A DNA stretch of 64,000 nucleotides from Rheinheimera pacifica. Its GTDB lineage: Bacteria; Pseudomonadota; Gammaproteobacteria; Enterobacterales; Alteromonadaceae. The notes beneath the pieces are model-generated. The model worked only from the letters and a program-made list of their open reading frames with translations, did not search any database and was not told where the DNA came from. Positions 53,018 through 62,297 of the stretch are shown here, in pieces. The position numbers were made by a program, and so were the translations under genes. Numbering within the stretch: position 1 is the first letter of the stretch; each line of letters begins with the position of its first letter. Where the stretch lies: NCBI RefSeq assembly GCF_024809855.1, contig NZ_JANUEM010000002.1, positions 248,001 through 312,000 on the forward strand. The letters run 5' to 3'.

Positions 53018-54056
53018 GCCGGCGCCAGCTAAAAATCAGCCCCAGTAGCAATAAGGCCAGGCTGAGTACGCCGGTGCACAACAACGCCAGTTGATAAAGT
53101 GTACCGCCCACGGCAGCAATATGCAGCGGGTAAAAACTGTGACGCAGCCGATCGGCCAGCGCCAGCTCAGTTGCTGGCAGCGCAAACAGCACAGTGTTAT
53201 CTAACGGGTTAAGTTGCACTACACCACGGCCATTCGGGTGCCATTCGTTTGTGGCTTTGGCACGAAAGCTTATCGGGTCATCGTCTTTTTGCCGCAGGCT
53301 CACCAGCCGTAATGCCTGTGCGGGCCAGTGCTGCTGTGCGCTGTGCAGGGCAGCTGTCCAGTTGGTGGCATTAAGCGGCACCGCCGCGATATGGCGTACC
53401 GGTTGGGCTGGCGGTGCAGAGGGGGGCATTAATGTGTGCAGCACGGTTTGGGTTTGCTTACTAAATACCATCATAGCGCCGGTGGCACTGGTTAACAGCA
53501 GCAATGGCAATAGCAGTAGCGCTAACAGACTATGGTACTGGCGTAAGCTACGCAGGCTACTGTCGGGTTTTGGCAGGCTAAACAGGCGGCGATTGAAACG
53601 GCGTGGCCACCATTGCCACAGGCCGCTGAGTAATAACAGCAGGCTAAACAGGCCGATAATGCCGTTTGCGGTATGGCCGCCTTCACCCGCCAGTAAATGC
53701 AGATGAAAATCATACAGCCAGTCCAGCCAGTCGCTGTGCACATTGCGGATTAACAGTAGTTGGTGTTGCTCATTGTAATAGTGCCGCTGATTATCGAACG
53801 TAACGGCTTCCAGCCAGAGTGCATCAGCAGCGGGGAATTTTACATAACGAAACTGCGCATCCTGCTGTAATTGGTTGAGCAGCGGCCCCCAGTGGCTGAT
53901 ATCGGCCACTGGCTGAATATGCTGCAACTGCGGGTAATGCCAGCGCAGCAGCGGGTTTTTATACAGCAACACCGCGCCGCTAACGCTCAGCAATACCAGC
54001 CAGATGCCCAGCGCCCAGCTTAGGTAGCGATGCAGTCGCGCCGCGGTTAACACCAT
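52983..54056 (-). CDS. PepSY-associated TM protein (iron reductase-like)
   Basis: 357 residues with four helices (about 8-30, 130-150, 175-200, 320-345) and a large periplasmic PepSY-like domain. 'RLHRYLSWALGIWLVLLSVSGAVLLYK' and 'LYDFHLHLLAGEGGHTANGIIGLFSLLLLLSGLWQWWPR' contain membrane His pairs that may bind haem. Genes of this family sit next to siderophore receptors and may reduce ferric-siderophore iron. It begins 30 bp after the receptor gene stop, so it is in the same Fur-controlled operon. Confidence 0.85.
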   Translation of the reverse strand: MVLTAARLHRYLSWALGIWLVLLSVSGAVLLYKNPLLRWHYPQLQHIQPVADISHWGPLLNQLQQDAQFRYVKFPAADALWLEAVTFDNQRHYYNEQHQLLLIRNVHSDWLDWLYDFHLHLLAGEGGHTANGIIGLFSLLLLLSGLWQWWPRRFNRRLFSLPKPDSSLRSLRQYHSLLALLLLPLLLLTSATGAMMVFSKQTQTVLHTLMPPSAPPAQPVRHIAAVPLNATNWTAALHSAQQHWPAQALRLVSLRQKDDDPISFRAKATNEWHPNGRGVVQLNPLDNTVLFALPATELALADRLRHSFYPLHIAAVGGTLYQLALLCTGVLSLALLLLGLIFSWRRLKARSARCGAY

Positions 54057-54086
54057 TTAGAATAAGCTCATAGAAAGCAAGTTCAT

Positions 54087-56174
54087 TTAAAAGCTGTGGC
54101 TCCAGCTTAAGTTTAGCGTGCGGCCAATACCGGCAAAGTAACGGGCATTAGCCGGTGTGCTTTGCGCATAGTAGGTAAAATACTGTTTGTCGGTCAGGTT
54201 TTCTATGCCAAGGGTCCAACGGCCATAGTTTGTATCATAGCTGCTGCTTAAATCCAGAGTGGTATAGCCGTTAAACTGTTCAGCGGTATTTAGCGTATGG
54301 CTAAACAGAATATTGGCCTGCAGGCGGCTGCTAAGCTTGGGCAACCATTGCTGTTGCCAGTGCAGGTTTAACCGCTCCGGTGCGATATTTACGCCGCCCA
54401 GATCGGTATCAACTCTACCATCTGCATTGCTGTCAAAACGGCCTTTCGTGCGGGCATAGCTAAAGCCCAACTGGCTGTCAGCGCTGAAATAGTACTGGCC
54501 TTCGGCTTCAATACCGTCTATTTCGGTTTTTTCCCGCATTACGCTGTAAATGCCATCGGCATCGGGTTCTAAGCGCGAGCCTAAATCAGAGTCGGAGCGA
54601 TAGGCGCTGGCGCGCAGTTGCCAGTTGTCGAAGTTGAACTCTACTCCCAGCTCCAGGTTATCGGAAATCACCGGCTGTATAGTCAGAAAGCTGTCTACTG
54701 ACAAGCCCGGGGTGTTGATATCCCGCAGTACACGGCCAACATCCGGCATACTAAAGCCTTCGCTGTAACTGGCATACAACCGGACATTAGTATGCAGTTG
54801 CCATACGGCACCGGCGTTTAACAGTAGTTCGGTAAAGTCTGGCTCGCCCCCGGCAACAAAGGTACTGTTGTAAGATGCCAGTGTAGTAAAATCAGCCACT
54901 TTCAGCTTACCGTATTCATAACGGCTGCCTACGCTAAAGGTCCAGTCGGGTACTGCGCTGTAACGTAATTGGGCAAAAGGCGCGATATTATTGAATTTTG
55001 CCTCCGGTACCCAGTTGCGGCCGGTCAGCGCCAGTTCCTGATAGGTTTTATCCTGTAGCCAATCAACGCCGGTGCTTAAATCCAGCGCGTTTACTGCCAG
55101 ATTAGGTTTAAACCAGGTTACGCGGCTGCCATACTTGGTGGATTTATTCTGTGATTGATCATACAGGTTCTCGCCATAAGCCGGATCCTGAAAAGCGGCA
55201 AAACGGCCACCGCCATACAAGGCAGCAAAGTCCTGTAAAAACAGCTGCCAGCTTAAACTGCCGCCCAACACTGCCTGGTTAGTGTAATCCAGCGTAGCGG
55301 TTGTGACTTTATTCTGCGGGGCGCGGCCTTCGGTTTCGCCGCGTACCGAAGTGGCTGCTATGCCCTCATTCACATTACCCGGTACCTGCACATAGTTGCC
55401 GTTACCACGCAGCTTATAATGGTTAACCATCAGCTGCAGTGTTTCGGTATTGCTTAATTGCTGCCGGGCTTTGATAAACACATCGATGCTGCGCGAGTCC
55501 ATCGTATCGCCCTGAGTGCCGTCAACACCAATCAGCTTGCCATCGCCATCGCGGTACATACCGGTATCGCTGGCTGCTACGCCGGCCACCACAGCAAAGC
55601 CCTGTTGCTGGTAGCTATGCAAATAACTGGCTTTATAGCTTTGGCTATCGCTGCCGCCAGCCGTAGGTGTAGTAAAGCCAGCGCTAAGCTGATGGCGGTT
55701 GTCACCGGCTGATTTGGTAATAATGTTAATAATGCCGCCGCTGGCGCCCATACCCTGGATGGCATTAGCACCGCGGATCACCTCAATACGTTCTATCATC
55801 GCCGGATCTATGGTTTTACCGTCGCGCGAGCCGTTACGCAGCGGGTTAGATTGCGGCACACCGTCAATCATATACAGTGGTTCGCGGCCGCGCAGTGTTT
55901 CACCGGCTGAGGTCAGCTTTTGCCGGCTGGGTGAAAAGCCGGGTAACAGGTTGCCTAAAATGGCCGAAATATCCTGGGTCAACGCCAGCTGGCTGGCAAT
56001 TTGCTCTTGTGTGATCACGGTAATGGTGGCCGGTACCGTACTAACCGGCGCACTGCTGCGTGTGGCGCTAACCTGAATATGCTCTATGGCATCGTCGTTG
56101 GCCTGCAACAGCGGGCTGCATAATAACAATGCCAAAGCGATACGGGATGGAGTAAAACGGGGCAGTGCAGACAT
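54087..56174 (-). CDS. TonB-dependent siderophore receptor
   Basis: 695 residues from ATG at 56174, selected because AAGG lies 7 bases upstream and a signal peptide follows (ends LLQA-NDD); an upstream TTG reading is weaker. The TonB box is near 'IEHIQVSATR'. The plug has 'DISAILGNLLPGFSPSRQ', 'TLRGREPLYMIDGVPQS' and 'RIEVIRGANAIQGMGASGGIINIITK'. The barrel ends 'RTLNLSWSHSF'. It imports a ferric siderophore. The upstream Fur box and the PepSY partner gene support an iron role. Confidence 0.92.
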   Translation of the reverse strand: MSALPRFTPSRIALALLLCSPLLQANDDAIEHIQVSATRSSAPVSTVPATITVITQEQIASQLALTQDISAILGNLLPGFSPSRQKLTSAGETLRGREPLYMIDGVPQSNPLRNGSRDGKTIDPAMIERIEVIRGANAIQGMGASGGIINIITKSAGDNRHQLSAGFTTPTAGGSDSQSYKASYLHSYQQQGFAVVAGVAASDTGMYRDGDGKLIGVDGTQGDTMDSRSIDVFIKARQQLSNTETLQLMVNHYKLRGNGNYVQVPGNVNEGIAATSVRGETEGRAPQNKVTTATLDYTNQAVLGGSLSWQLFLQDFAALYGGGRFAAFQDPAYGENLYDQSQNKSTKYGSRVTWFKPNLAVNALDLSTGVDWLQDKTYQELALTGRNWVPEAKFNNIAPFAQLRYSAVPDWTFSVGSRYEYGKLKVADFTTLASYNSTFVAGGEPDFTELLLNAGAVWQLHTNVRLYASYSEGFSMPDVGRVLRDINTPGLSVDSFLTIQPVISDNLELGVEFNFDNWQLRASAYRSDSDLGSRLEPDADGIYSVMREKTEIDGIEAEGQYYFSADSQLGFSYARTKGRFDSNADGRVDTDLGGVNIAPERLNLHWQQQWLPKLSSRLQANILFSHTLNTAEQFNGYTTLDLSSSYDTNYGRWTLGIENLTDKQYFTYYAQSTPANARYFAGIGRTLNLSWSHSF

Positions 56175-56199
56175 AAGCAACCTTATTAACATAAAATGC

Positions 56200-56218
56200 A
56201 ATGAGAATGGTTCGCATT
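56200..56218. promoter_or_regulatory. Fur box upstream of siderophore receptor
   Basis: AATGAGAA-TGG-TTCGCATT, two 8-bp arms with one mismatch, matches the Fur palindrome. It is 26 bp before the receptor start, where a repressor would block transcription. Confidence 0.7.
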
Positions 56219-56265
56219 TATAATTCTATTGTTAACAAAAGTCAAGCCAGCACTGTATAAGCCAG

Positions 56266-56430
56266 CTAACGGCACTTACGATAGCTGCGTTCTGGACGGC
56301 CGATAGCACCGTAGTGTTGATCAACCATTAGTTCTGCACTTTCCAGCAAATATTCCAGATAACGTCGTGCGGTAGAGCGGCTTTTATTCATGCGCATAAG
56401 TGGTGCGGCGCCTTGTTGTGCTGCCAGTGC
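56266..56430 (-). pseudogene. C-terminal relic of a CitB/DcuR-type response regulator
   Basis: The minus-strand frame before the TAG at 56266-56268 encodes about 54 residues. It contains 'SRSTARRYLEYLLESAELMVDQHYGAIGRPERSYR', the winged-helix end of CitB/DcuR/DctR response regulators (STxRRYLEY...YGxxGRPExxYR). The receiver domain and the start are missing: an in-frame TGA lies just upstream of 56430, and the sequence beyond has no continuation. The cognate kinase is also absent. The relic lies between a siderophore receptor and the SMC-like operon, so a recombination event probably removed the 5' part. Confidence 0.75.
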
Positions 56431-56490
56431 TTTTCAAACTGGTATTTAGCCGCATTCCATGGATAATAAGCCGCACTAAAACATTGACTG

Positions 56491-56511
56491 CGGTGCGCAG
56501 TTTTTGCACCG
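56491..56511 (+). other. Hairpin just upstream of the SMC-like operon
   Basis: CGGTGC (56491-56496) pairs with GCACCG (56506-56511) around a T-rich 9-nt loop, 4 bp before the ribosome site AGGA of the SMC-like gene. It may tune translation initiation, or be chance. Confidence 0.3.
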
Positions 56512-56526
56512 TCGACAGGATGCGCT

Positions 56527-59500
56527 ATGTCTCAATTACTTCGTATTGTGCTTATTCACACCCACCTGCCAGGTGTGGTGGAACTGCAACTGGATGAACA
56601 CACCAATATCTGTGGTACCAATGCTTCGGGTAAAACCACCTTACAACGGCTGGTGCCGGTATTTTTTGGCGAACAGCCTAACCGGGTAGTGCCGAAAACC
56701 CGCAAAAAGTTTGATGAATTTTATCTGCCGTTTTCTAACAGCTATATCGTGTATGAATACCAGCGTGAAAACGGCGATATTTGTCAGGTGGTGTTAACGC
56801 GTAAAAACGATGGCGGGGTTGATTACCGCTTTATTAACGCGCCTTACCATAGCGATCATTACTTGCAGCACACCGCCGAGGGTGTAAAAGGCCACAGCTA
56901 CAATGACTGGGCTGGCGCTATGCGCAGCCTGGCTGATGTGCAGGTATCGCATAAAATCAGTGCCACCAGTGAATACCGCAGCATTATTCAGAACGACGCC
57001 GCGGCACTGCGTGGCAACAACGCCGATAGCGTAAAATTGCGCCGTTTAGCCGCCAGCTTTAGTTTGGTTAGCAGTGGCCATAAGCTGCGCCACATTGAAA
57101 AGCTGGTTAGCGCCGTGCATGCCAAAGAAGGCAAAATGGATACGCTAAAAGCGATGTTAGCGGCCATTTTTGAAGAAGACGGCGTAACCCTGCCTACTAC
57201 CAAGGTGAAAAACACCAAGGCGCGCGAGTGGATCCAGCAAATGCGCCAGTCGATGCGGCTGGACAAACTGCAACAGGATTTTGAACGCTTAAAACAACTG
57301 GCGCTGCAACTGGATAGCGCCGAAGCCCAACTGGCCGCGCTACTGCCGCTATTGCAGCAGGATGAGCAGCAACAAAAACTGCAAAAGGCCGATGCCGAGC
57401 AACAGGTACAGCTATTGCGCGGTCAGCTGCAACAGTTAAAGCAGCAATTTGAACAGCAGCAGATAGAGCAAAACAGCAAGCTGAGTAAAACTGAGGCAGA
57501 CTTAACTGAAACCAGCGCGCGGTTAGATCAGCTGCAACAGCAGTATGATAGTTTTGAAAGCCGTGATATGGCCAAACTGCAGCGCGATACCGACGCGCTG
57601 CCACTGTGGCGTGACACCCTGCAGGAATTGCTGGAACAATACCAGCTGATGGTAGAGCAGCACGGCGATATGGAGCGCCAGTTAGAGCAGCGAAAAGCCA
57701 AGCTGCTTGAAGCCTTTAACCGCTTAAGTGAGCAACAGCGCGGTAAAGCTAAACAATTGCAACAGCAAAAAGACAGCACCCGCGAGCAGCAAGACACTAA
57801 ACTCTCTGCGCTGGAAAGCGCCTTTTCGCAGCGTTTACAGCAGCAACAGCAGCGCTTTGCCGAACAATTAACCCAATGCAGCAATGGCATTGCCGTGCTG
57901 CAAAGCCAACTGAGCCATTCCGCACTAACCGATGCCGAGCATGACGAGCTGCGTAGCGCTGATCTACGGCTGGAGCAAACCCAGCAGCAGGCCCAGCAGC
58001 AGGCGCGGCAGGTACAGCAACTGCAGCAGCAATATCAGCAAGCCCGGCAACAGCGTGAACAGGCCGATAAGCAACTGGAGCAGGCCAGCAAAGCGCGGCA
58101 TCTGGCCGAGCAGCAACTGCAGCAACTACACCGCCAGCTTACGCCGGAACAGGGCAGTTTACGCCATTATCTGCGGCTGCATTACAGCGGCTGGGAGCAA
58201 AAGCTGGGTAAGGTGCTGGACGAGCGTTTACTGGAACGGCAGGATTTACAGCCGCACTTCACCGAGTTAAGTGACAGCCTGTACGGCCTGCAACTGGAAC
58301 TGGCGGCAATAGACACGCCCGACTACGCCCAGGATGAAGCGGCCATACGCCACCGCATACACAGTGCCGAGCAACAACTGGAGCAGGCGACGGCTAGTAA
58401 GGTTGCTGCCGAAAAAACGCTGAAAGACAGCCATCAGCAAGCTGAGCTGGTGCAGGCCCAACTGGAGCAGGCGCAGTGGCAATATACCCAGGCTGAGCAA
58501 AATATTGACTACGCCCGCGATGCGCGTAACCGGCTGGAAGCCGCGCAGCGCGAGCTGATTAAACAGCGCCAGGCCAGCGCACGTGCCGCACTGGCAGAGC
58601 AGCAACAGCAACTGGAAAAACTGCAACAACAGCAGCAACAGGATTTACAGGCGCTTAAAGCCGATCATCAAACACAGAAAATTGAGCTAAAAGCCGACTG
58701 GCAGGCTGAGCTGCAGGTATTTGATGAACAACTGGACGAACTGGAACGCCAACTGGAGCGCAAGCGCGACGACAACAAACAGCAACTGAGTGAATTGCAG
58801 CAGGCGTTTAACGAAGAGTTATCGGCTAAGGGTATAGATCCGAAACGACTGGTTGAGCTGAAGCAGCGCCAGGAGCAATTAAAAACCGATATTAAAGCCA
58901 CCGAAAGCCGCCAGGACGAACTAACACAGTGGCAACGCTTTATGCAACTGGACTGGCAGCAACTGCGGCCACAATTACTGGGCAAAGAAACCGAATTAAA
59001 ACAACAACAACGTGAATTAAGCCAACTGCTTAGCCAGTTAAAAGCTGATTTTGCCACCAGCCAGAAACGGCTGGATGAGCAAAAGCGCCAGTGGCAGGAC
59101 AAAATGCAGCAGCCCGATGCCTGGCTAAGCCAGTTAAAACCGCTGCTACTAAAACTGGCCGAGCTGCATTTGGCTGAGGTTACACCGGCTGTACTTGCGG
59201 CGTCAGCCGATTTAATAGAGCGTTTAGCCCGCAGTAATGAAGCACTGGAGCAACGCAGCAAGCTGGATCAGCAGCTAAGTGCGCAACTGGATCAGTTTGA
59301 AACGACTTTAAGTAAAGACGCCGGCAGCGAGTTTCTCGACCGGCTGCAGCACGAAAAACGCAAACTGCCCGATTACGCCGGTAAGCGCCAGCAACTGCCT
59401 ATACTGGCCGATTTACTGCGCATCTTAAAAGATCAGCAACAGCAACTGCTTGAAATGGGCGAAAATATTGGTGGCGACCTGAAAAAGTTCTTTACGGTAT

Positions 59501-60192
59501 TTAGTGATATTAACCGCCGCATTGCCTTGCAAAGCCGCCGCTTAAGCGAAGCGGTAGCAGACGATTTGGTGCTTGAAGGCATCAGCAAATCCGAAGTGCG
59601 TATTTTATCTACCATTGACGAGCTGGGCTTTTGGCAGCCGTTAAAACACTTTGCTAAATTGTACGACGACTGGGGCGCCTCAGGCAAAGCATTGCCTTCC
59701 GAGCAGTACCTTAACGCACTGGCTGATGTAGTCGAGCTGCTGCGTGCCGATGAGCAATACACTATTGAATCCTTACTGCGGCTTGAGCTGCACTTAAGCG
59801 AAGGCGGCTCTGAGCTGGTGATTAAAAATGATCGCCAGTTGCTGGAGTCATCCAGCCACGGTATGGCGTACCTGATTTTATGTAAGTACCTGCTGGCCTT
59901 TACCCGGTTGCTGCGTGGCGAGGCCAAAGTAGCCATTCACTGGCCGATAGATGAAATTGGCACCCTGGCGTATCACAACGTAGAAAAGCTGTTTGCCGCC
60001 TGCAGCGCCAACAACATTATTATTGTCGGTGCCTTTCCTAACCCGGAGTCTGACGTACTGATGCTGTTTAAACACCGTTATTTAATTGAACCAAGCCAAC
60101 AGGACCCGGCAAAACGCCAGTTAAAACGTATTCAACCGAAAACCAGCCGCTTAGCCGAGCGGCTGGCACAGCGGCAACAGGAGGCCAGCTAA
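56527..60192 (+). CDS. SMC/MukB-like ATPase (MksB/JetC type)
   Basis: 1221 residues. Walker A GTNASGKT at 30-37 in 'TNICGTNASGKTTLQRLVPVFFG'. A very long Gln-rich coiled coil spans about 245-990 (few breaks, hinge not obvious). Signature-like 'SSSHGMAYLILCKYLL' near 1109 and Walker B 'AIHWPIDEIG' near 1142 complete the ATPase head. This is the architecture of MukB, MksB and Wadjet JetC condensins, which load onto and extrude DNA. First gene of a three-gene operon with MksE- and MksF-like genes, overlapping the next by 1 bp. AGGA precedes the ATG. Confidence 0.88.
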   Translation: MSQLLRIVLIHTHLPGVVELQLDEHTNICGTNASGKTTLQRLVPVFFGEQPNRVVPKTRKKFDEFYLPFSNSYIVYEYQRENGDICQVVLTRKNDGGVDYRFINAPYHSDHYLQHTAEGVKGHSYNDWAGAMRSLADVQVSHKISATSEYRSIIQNDAAALRGNNADSVKLRRLAASFSLVSSGHKLRHIEKLVSAVHAKEGKMDTLKAMLAAIFEEDGVTLPTTKVKNTKAREWIQQMRQSMRLDKLQQDFERLKQLALQLDSAEAQLAALLPLLQQDEQQQKLQKADAEQQVQLLRGQLQQLKQQFEQQQIEQNSKLSKTEADLTETSARLDQLQQQYDSFESRDMAKLQRDTDALPLWRDTLQELLEQYQLMVEQHGDMERQLEQRKAKLLEAFNRLSEQQRGKAKQLQQQKDSTREQQDTKLSALESAFSQRLQQQQQRFAEQLTQCSNGIAVLQSQLSHSALTDAEHDELRSADLRLEQTQQQAQQQARQVQQLQQQYQQARQQREQADKQLEQASKARHLAEQQLQQLHRQLTPEQGSLRHYLRLHYSGWEQKLGKVLDERLLERQDLQPHFTELSDSLYGLQLELAAIDTPDYAQDEAAIRHRIHSAEQQLEQATASKVAAEKTLKDSHQQAELVQAQLEQAQWQYTQAEQNIDYARDARNRLEAAQRELIKQRQASARAALAEQQQQLEKLQQQQQQDLQALKADHQTQKIELKADWQAELQVFDEQLDELERQLERKRDDNKQQLSELQQAFNEELSAKGIDPKRLVELKQRQEQLKTDIKATESRQDELTQWQRFMQLDWQQLRPQLLGKETELKQQQRELSQLLSQLKADFATSQKRLDEQKRQWQDKMQQPDAWLSQLKPLLLKLAELHLAEVTPAVLAASADLIERLARSNEALEQRSKLDQQLSAQLDQFETTLSKDAGSEFLDRLQHEKRKLPDYAGKRQQLPILADLLRILKDQQQQLLEMGENIGGDLKKFFTVFSDINRRIALQSRRLSEAVADDLVLEGISKSEVRILSTIDELGFWQPLKHFAKLYDDWGASGKALPSEQYLNALADVVELLRADEQYTIESLLRLELHLSEGGSELVIKNDRQLLESSSHGMAYLILCKYLLAFTRLLRGEAKVAIHWPIDEIGTLAYHNVEKLFAACSANNIIIVGAFPNPESDVLMLFKHRYLIEPSQQDPAKRQLKRIQPKTSRLAERLAQRQQEAS

Positions 60193-60812
60193 TGTTACAA
60201 CATGGTCCTTTACTGGAGCGGCTGCTGGCCGGTGCTTTTATCTGCCAGGTTAGCGACGAAGATGCCTTTCGCCATTTAAGCCAGGAACAAACCCAGCAGG
60301 ATATTAACCATTACTTACGGCCACTAAACCGGCGTTTAGTGAGTAATGACGATAACAGCGTGTATTTTCTGGCGTATCACGAGTTAAACAAAGTCGCGCG
60401 TGAGCAATTAAGCAGCCAGTTTGCTTTAACCGTACAATCGTTGTTACCGCTGCTGGAATGGTTGCAACTGGTGCAGGAAACCCTGGGCCGCGACAGTGCG
60501 TTAACTGCAGGTGATACCATTAAGCTGCAGGAATTTGTGCTGCGCACCGAGGATAACCAAAGCCTGCGCCAGCGCTTAAACCAACTGGCCAGCGACCGCT
60601 TTTTTAACAGCCAGAGCGACGCGTTGGACAACCAGGTAAAGCTGATTTTCCGCCGCTTAAAAGAGCACGGCTACCTGCTGCAACCGCACAGCGACCGGCA
60701 GTACTATATTGTTACCGGCAAAATTGACTATTTAATTGATGTTATTCGCTTTATCCGCGATGAAGAGCATCTGCCGGTAGATGATACCCCAACTCAGCAG
60801 GCGATGTTGTAA
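60192..60812 (+). CDS. MksE/JetB-like condensin subunit
   Basis: 206 residues. The sequence is of the MukE/MksE winged-helix (KITE) kind: 'LLERLLAGAFICQVSDEDAFRHLSQ', 'INHYLRPLNRRLVSNDDNSVYFLAYHEL', and a C-terminal winged helix 'IFRRLKEHGYLLQPHSDRQYYIVTGKIDYLIDVIRFIRDE'. It binds the kleisin-like partner. AGGAGG ribosome site; start overlaps the SMC-like stop and its end overlaps the MksF-like start (TAATG each). Confidence 0.8.
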   Translation: MLQHGPLLERLLAGAFICQVSDEDAFRHLSQEQTQQDINHYLRPLNRRLVSNDDNSVYFLAYHELNKVAREQLSSQFALTVQSLLPLLEWLQLVQETLGRDSALTAGDTIKLQEFVLRTEDNQSLRQRLNQLASDRFFNSQSDALDNQVKLIFRRLKEHGYLLQPHSDRQYYIVTGKIDYLIDVIRFIRDEEHLPVDDTPTQQAML

Positions 60813-62056
60813 TGGCGCCGCTGGATACAGGTTCGGCGTCTAACCTGTTTAGCGTGGGTGCTGAACGGCTGGCGCTGCTGGGTAAGCACCATAAAGCGCT
60901 GATGCAGGGCTATCTGGATGGTTTTATTGATGAAGCCGCCTTTAGCGAAAGCGCACTGAAAAAGCTGATTGCCGCGCGTATTTTGTGGCGGCCGGACGAG
61001 CAACAGCCACTGGCGCTAAGGCCGCTGGTAAGCGAGCTGATTGCCAGTATGGTGGCCGATGAAAACCGCCGTCAGATTAATGCCGACGTGGCAGAGAAAC
61101 TGGAGCAAATCCGTAACCGGGTGCAGGCGTACCGCGATGCGCAGTACAAAGGCGACTACAGCGTGGCAGAGCTGCAACTGCAACGGCTAACCGAGCATGT
61201 ACACGATTTAAGCGGCCAGTTTGAAGAAGCTATAGACAGCTTATGGCACCGGCTTAACAGCGATTTTGGTTTTGTTGCCAGCCTGGATGATAAGATCCGT
61301 GAGAACGAGCGGGCGCAAAAGCAATTGCGCCGTTTACTTGATGGCCTCGACTTGCTCGATTTTAATGAACTGATCGAGCTGTCTGAGGGCAATAACCAGT
61401 TGCGTAAGTTGCTGGTAAGCCAGCTACAGCACCAGCTTAGCTCGCATCACAGTAGCCTGCTGGAAGTGCAAAAACGCTTAGTCGAGCTATTAGCCCGCTT
61501 CCGTCAGCAGCAGGCACGCTCCATGCTAATCACTAATATGGCGGCGTTTTTACGCCAGCACCCGAAGTATCAGCCGGCCGATTACCCGAACCGCTCTGAC
61601 GTGCCACTGTTATTTAACCAGGCCGCCGCAATACAGCCGCAAGCTGCTATTGCGCTGGATAAAGCCAGCGAACGGCAGATCCTGGCCGAACTGGTGCGGG
61701 CGTTGCCAAGAGCAGCCGTTATTAACCTGCCGGATCAGCAAAGCGCCAGTTTTGCTGCGGTAATGGAAGATGAAGAAATTGCTGCCCGCCAGCAAGCACT
61801 GAAAACTGATGTAGAAAACTTCTACCTGCGGGTTATTGATAAAGCCGGGCCGGTAAGTGCATTGGAATACCTGGCGGAACAGCAACTAAGCTGGGACAGC
61901 GAAATCTGGCTGTATCAGATTATTGCTGAGTATCAGGCATTGCCGCAGGATGAAAAACATATGTTTGCCATTAAACGTGACGAAGTGCCAGCCAGCGCCG
62001 TTAACAGCCTGCTGCTTATCCGCGATATCAGCCTGAGCCTGCAGGCCGCCGGATGA
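60812..62056 (+). CDS. MksF/JetA-like kleisin subunit
   Basis: 414 residues. Largely helical with an N-terminal winged-helix region ('KKLIAARILWRPDEQQPLALRPLVSELIASMV', about 50-81) and a helical middle (about 85-240). Position and size match the MukF/MksF kleisin of condensins, but I recognise no single diagnostic motif. It closes the ring between SMC heads together with MksE. Starts in a TAATG overlap with the MksE-like gene and ends in an ATGA overlap with the following short frame. Confidence 0.7.
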   Translation: MAPLDTGSASNLFSVGAERLALLGKHHKALMQGYLDGFIDEAAFSESALKKLIAARILWRPDEQQPLALRPLVSELIASMVADENRRQINADVAEKLEQIRNRVQAYRDAQYKGDYSVAELQLQRLTEHVHDLSGQFEEAIDSLWHRLNSDFGFVASLDDKIRENERAQKQLRRLLDGLDLLDFNELIELSEGNNQLRKLLVSQLQHQLSSHHSSLLEVQKRLVELLARFRQQQARSMLITNMAAFLRQHPKYQPADYPNRSDVPLLFNQAAAIQPQAAIALDKASERQILAELVRALPRAAVINLPDQQSASFAAVMEDEEIAARQQALKTDVENFYLRVIDKAGPVSALEYLAEQQLSWDSEIWLYQIIAEYQALPQDEKHMFAIKRDEVPASAVNSLLLIRDISLSLQAAG

Positions 62057-62136
62057 GTTACCCGCCGCTGAGCGCACAAACACTGCGCTACCTGCAACAG
62101 CGGCTTAATGGCAGTGATTACCCGATGGCTAACTAG
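62053..62136 (+). pseudogene. 27-codon stub after the MksF-like gene, possible JetD/MksG remnant
   Basis: ATG overlaps the MksF-like stop (ATGA), and the frame reads 'MSYPPLSAQTLRYLQQRLNG' then 'SDYPMAN' before TAG at 62134-62136. Coupled placement and a helix-like start suggest the N-terminus of a fourth operon gene cut off by a deletion. In Wadjet/MksBEFG systems this position is held by the Toprim nuclease JetD/MksG. The sequence alone is too short to prove the family. Nothing resembling a Toprim domain follows. Confidence 0.45.
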
Positions 62137-62297
62137 TACAGTTGGGTTGGGGGCTAAGGCATGCGCATTAGCAACAATTCAACAGTGAAGCAAGTTTAGT
62201 CCGCTGTTGCTCAGCCACAATTCAGTTTACGCTGATTAGCATCTGGCCGCGTATTGCACAAATTAACTGATATGATGAAAAAACTCTGATCACAGCT

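Noticed and set aside
57300-59100. CAG/CAA-rich stretch resembling microsatellite repeats
   Set aside because: It is the glutamine-rich coiled coil of the SMC-like protein, with mixed CAG/CAA codons and no fixed repeat unit.
58668-59261. Long Ser/Cys-rich minus-strand reading frame opposite the SMC-like gene
   Set aside because: Low-complexity Ser/Cys composition is the antisense image of Gln/Leu codons; no ribosome site or family match.
56527-62136. Complete Wadjet JetABCD system
   Set aside because: No Toprim-type JetD gene is present and gene order differs; only a condensin-like trio plus a stub can be supported.
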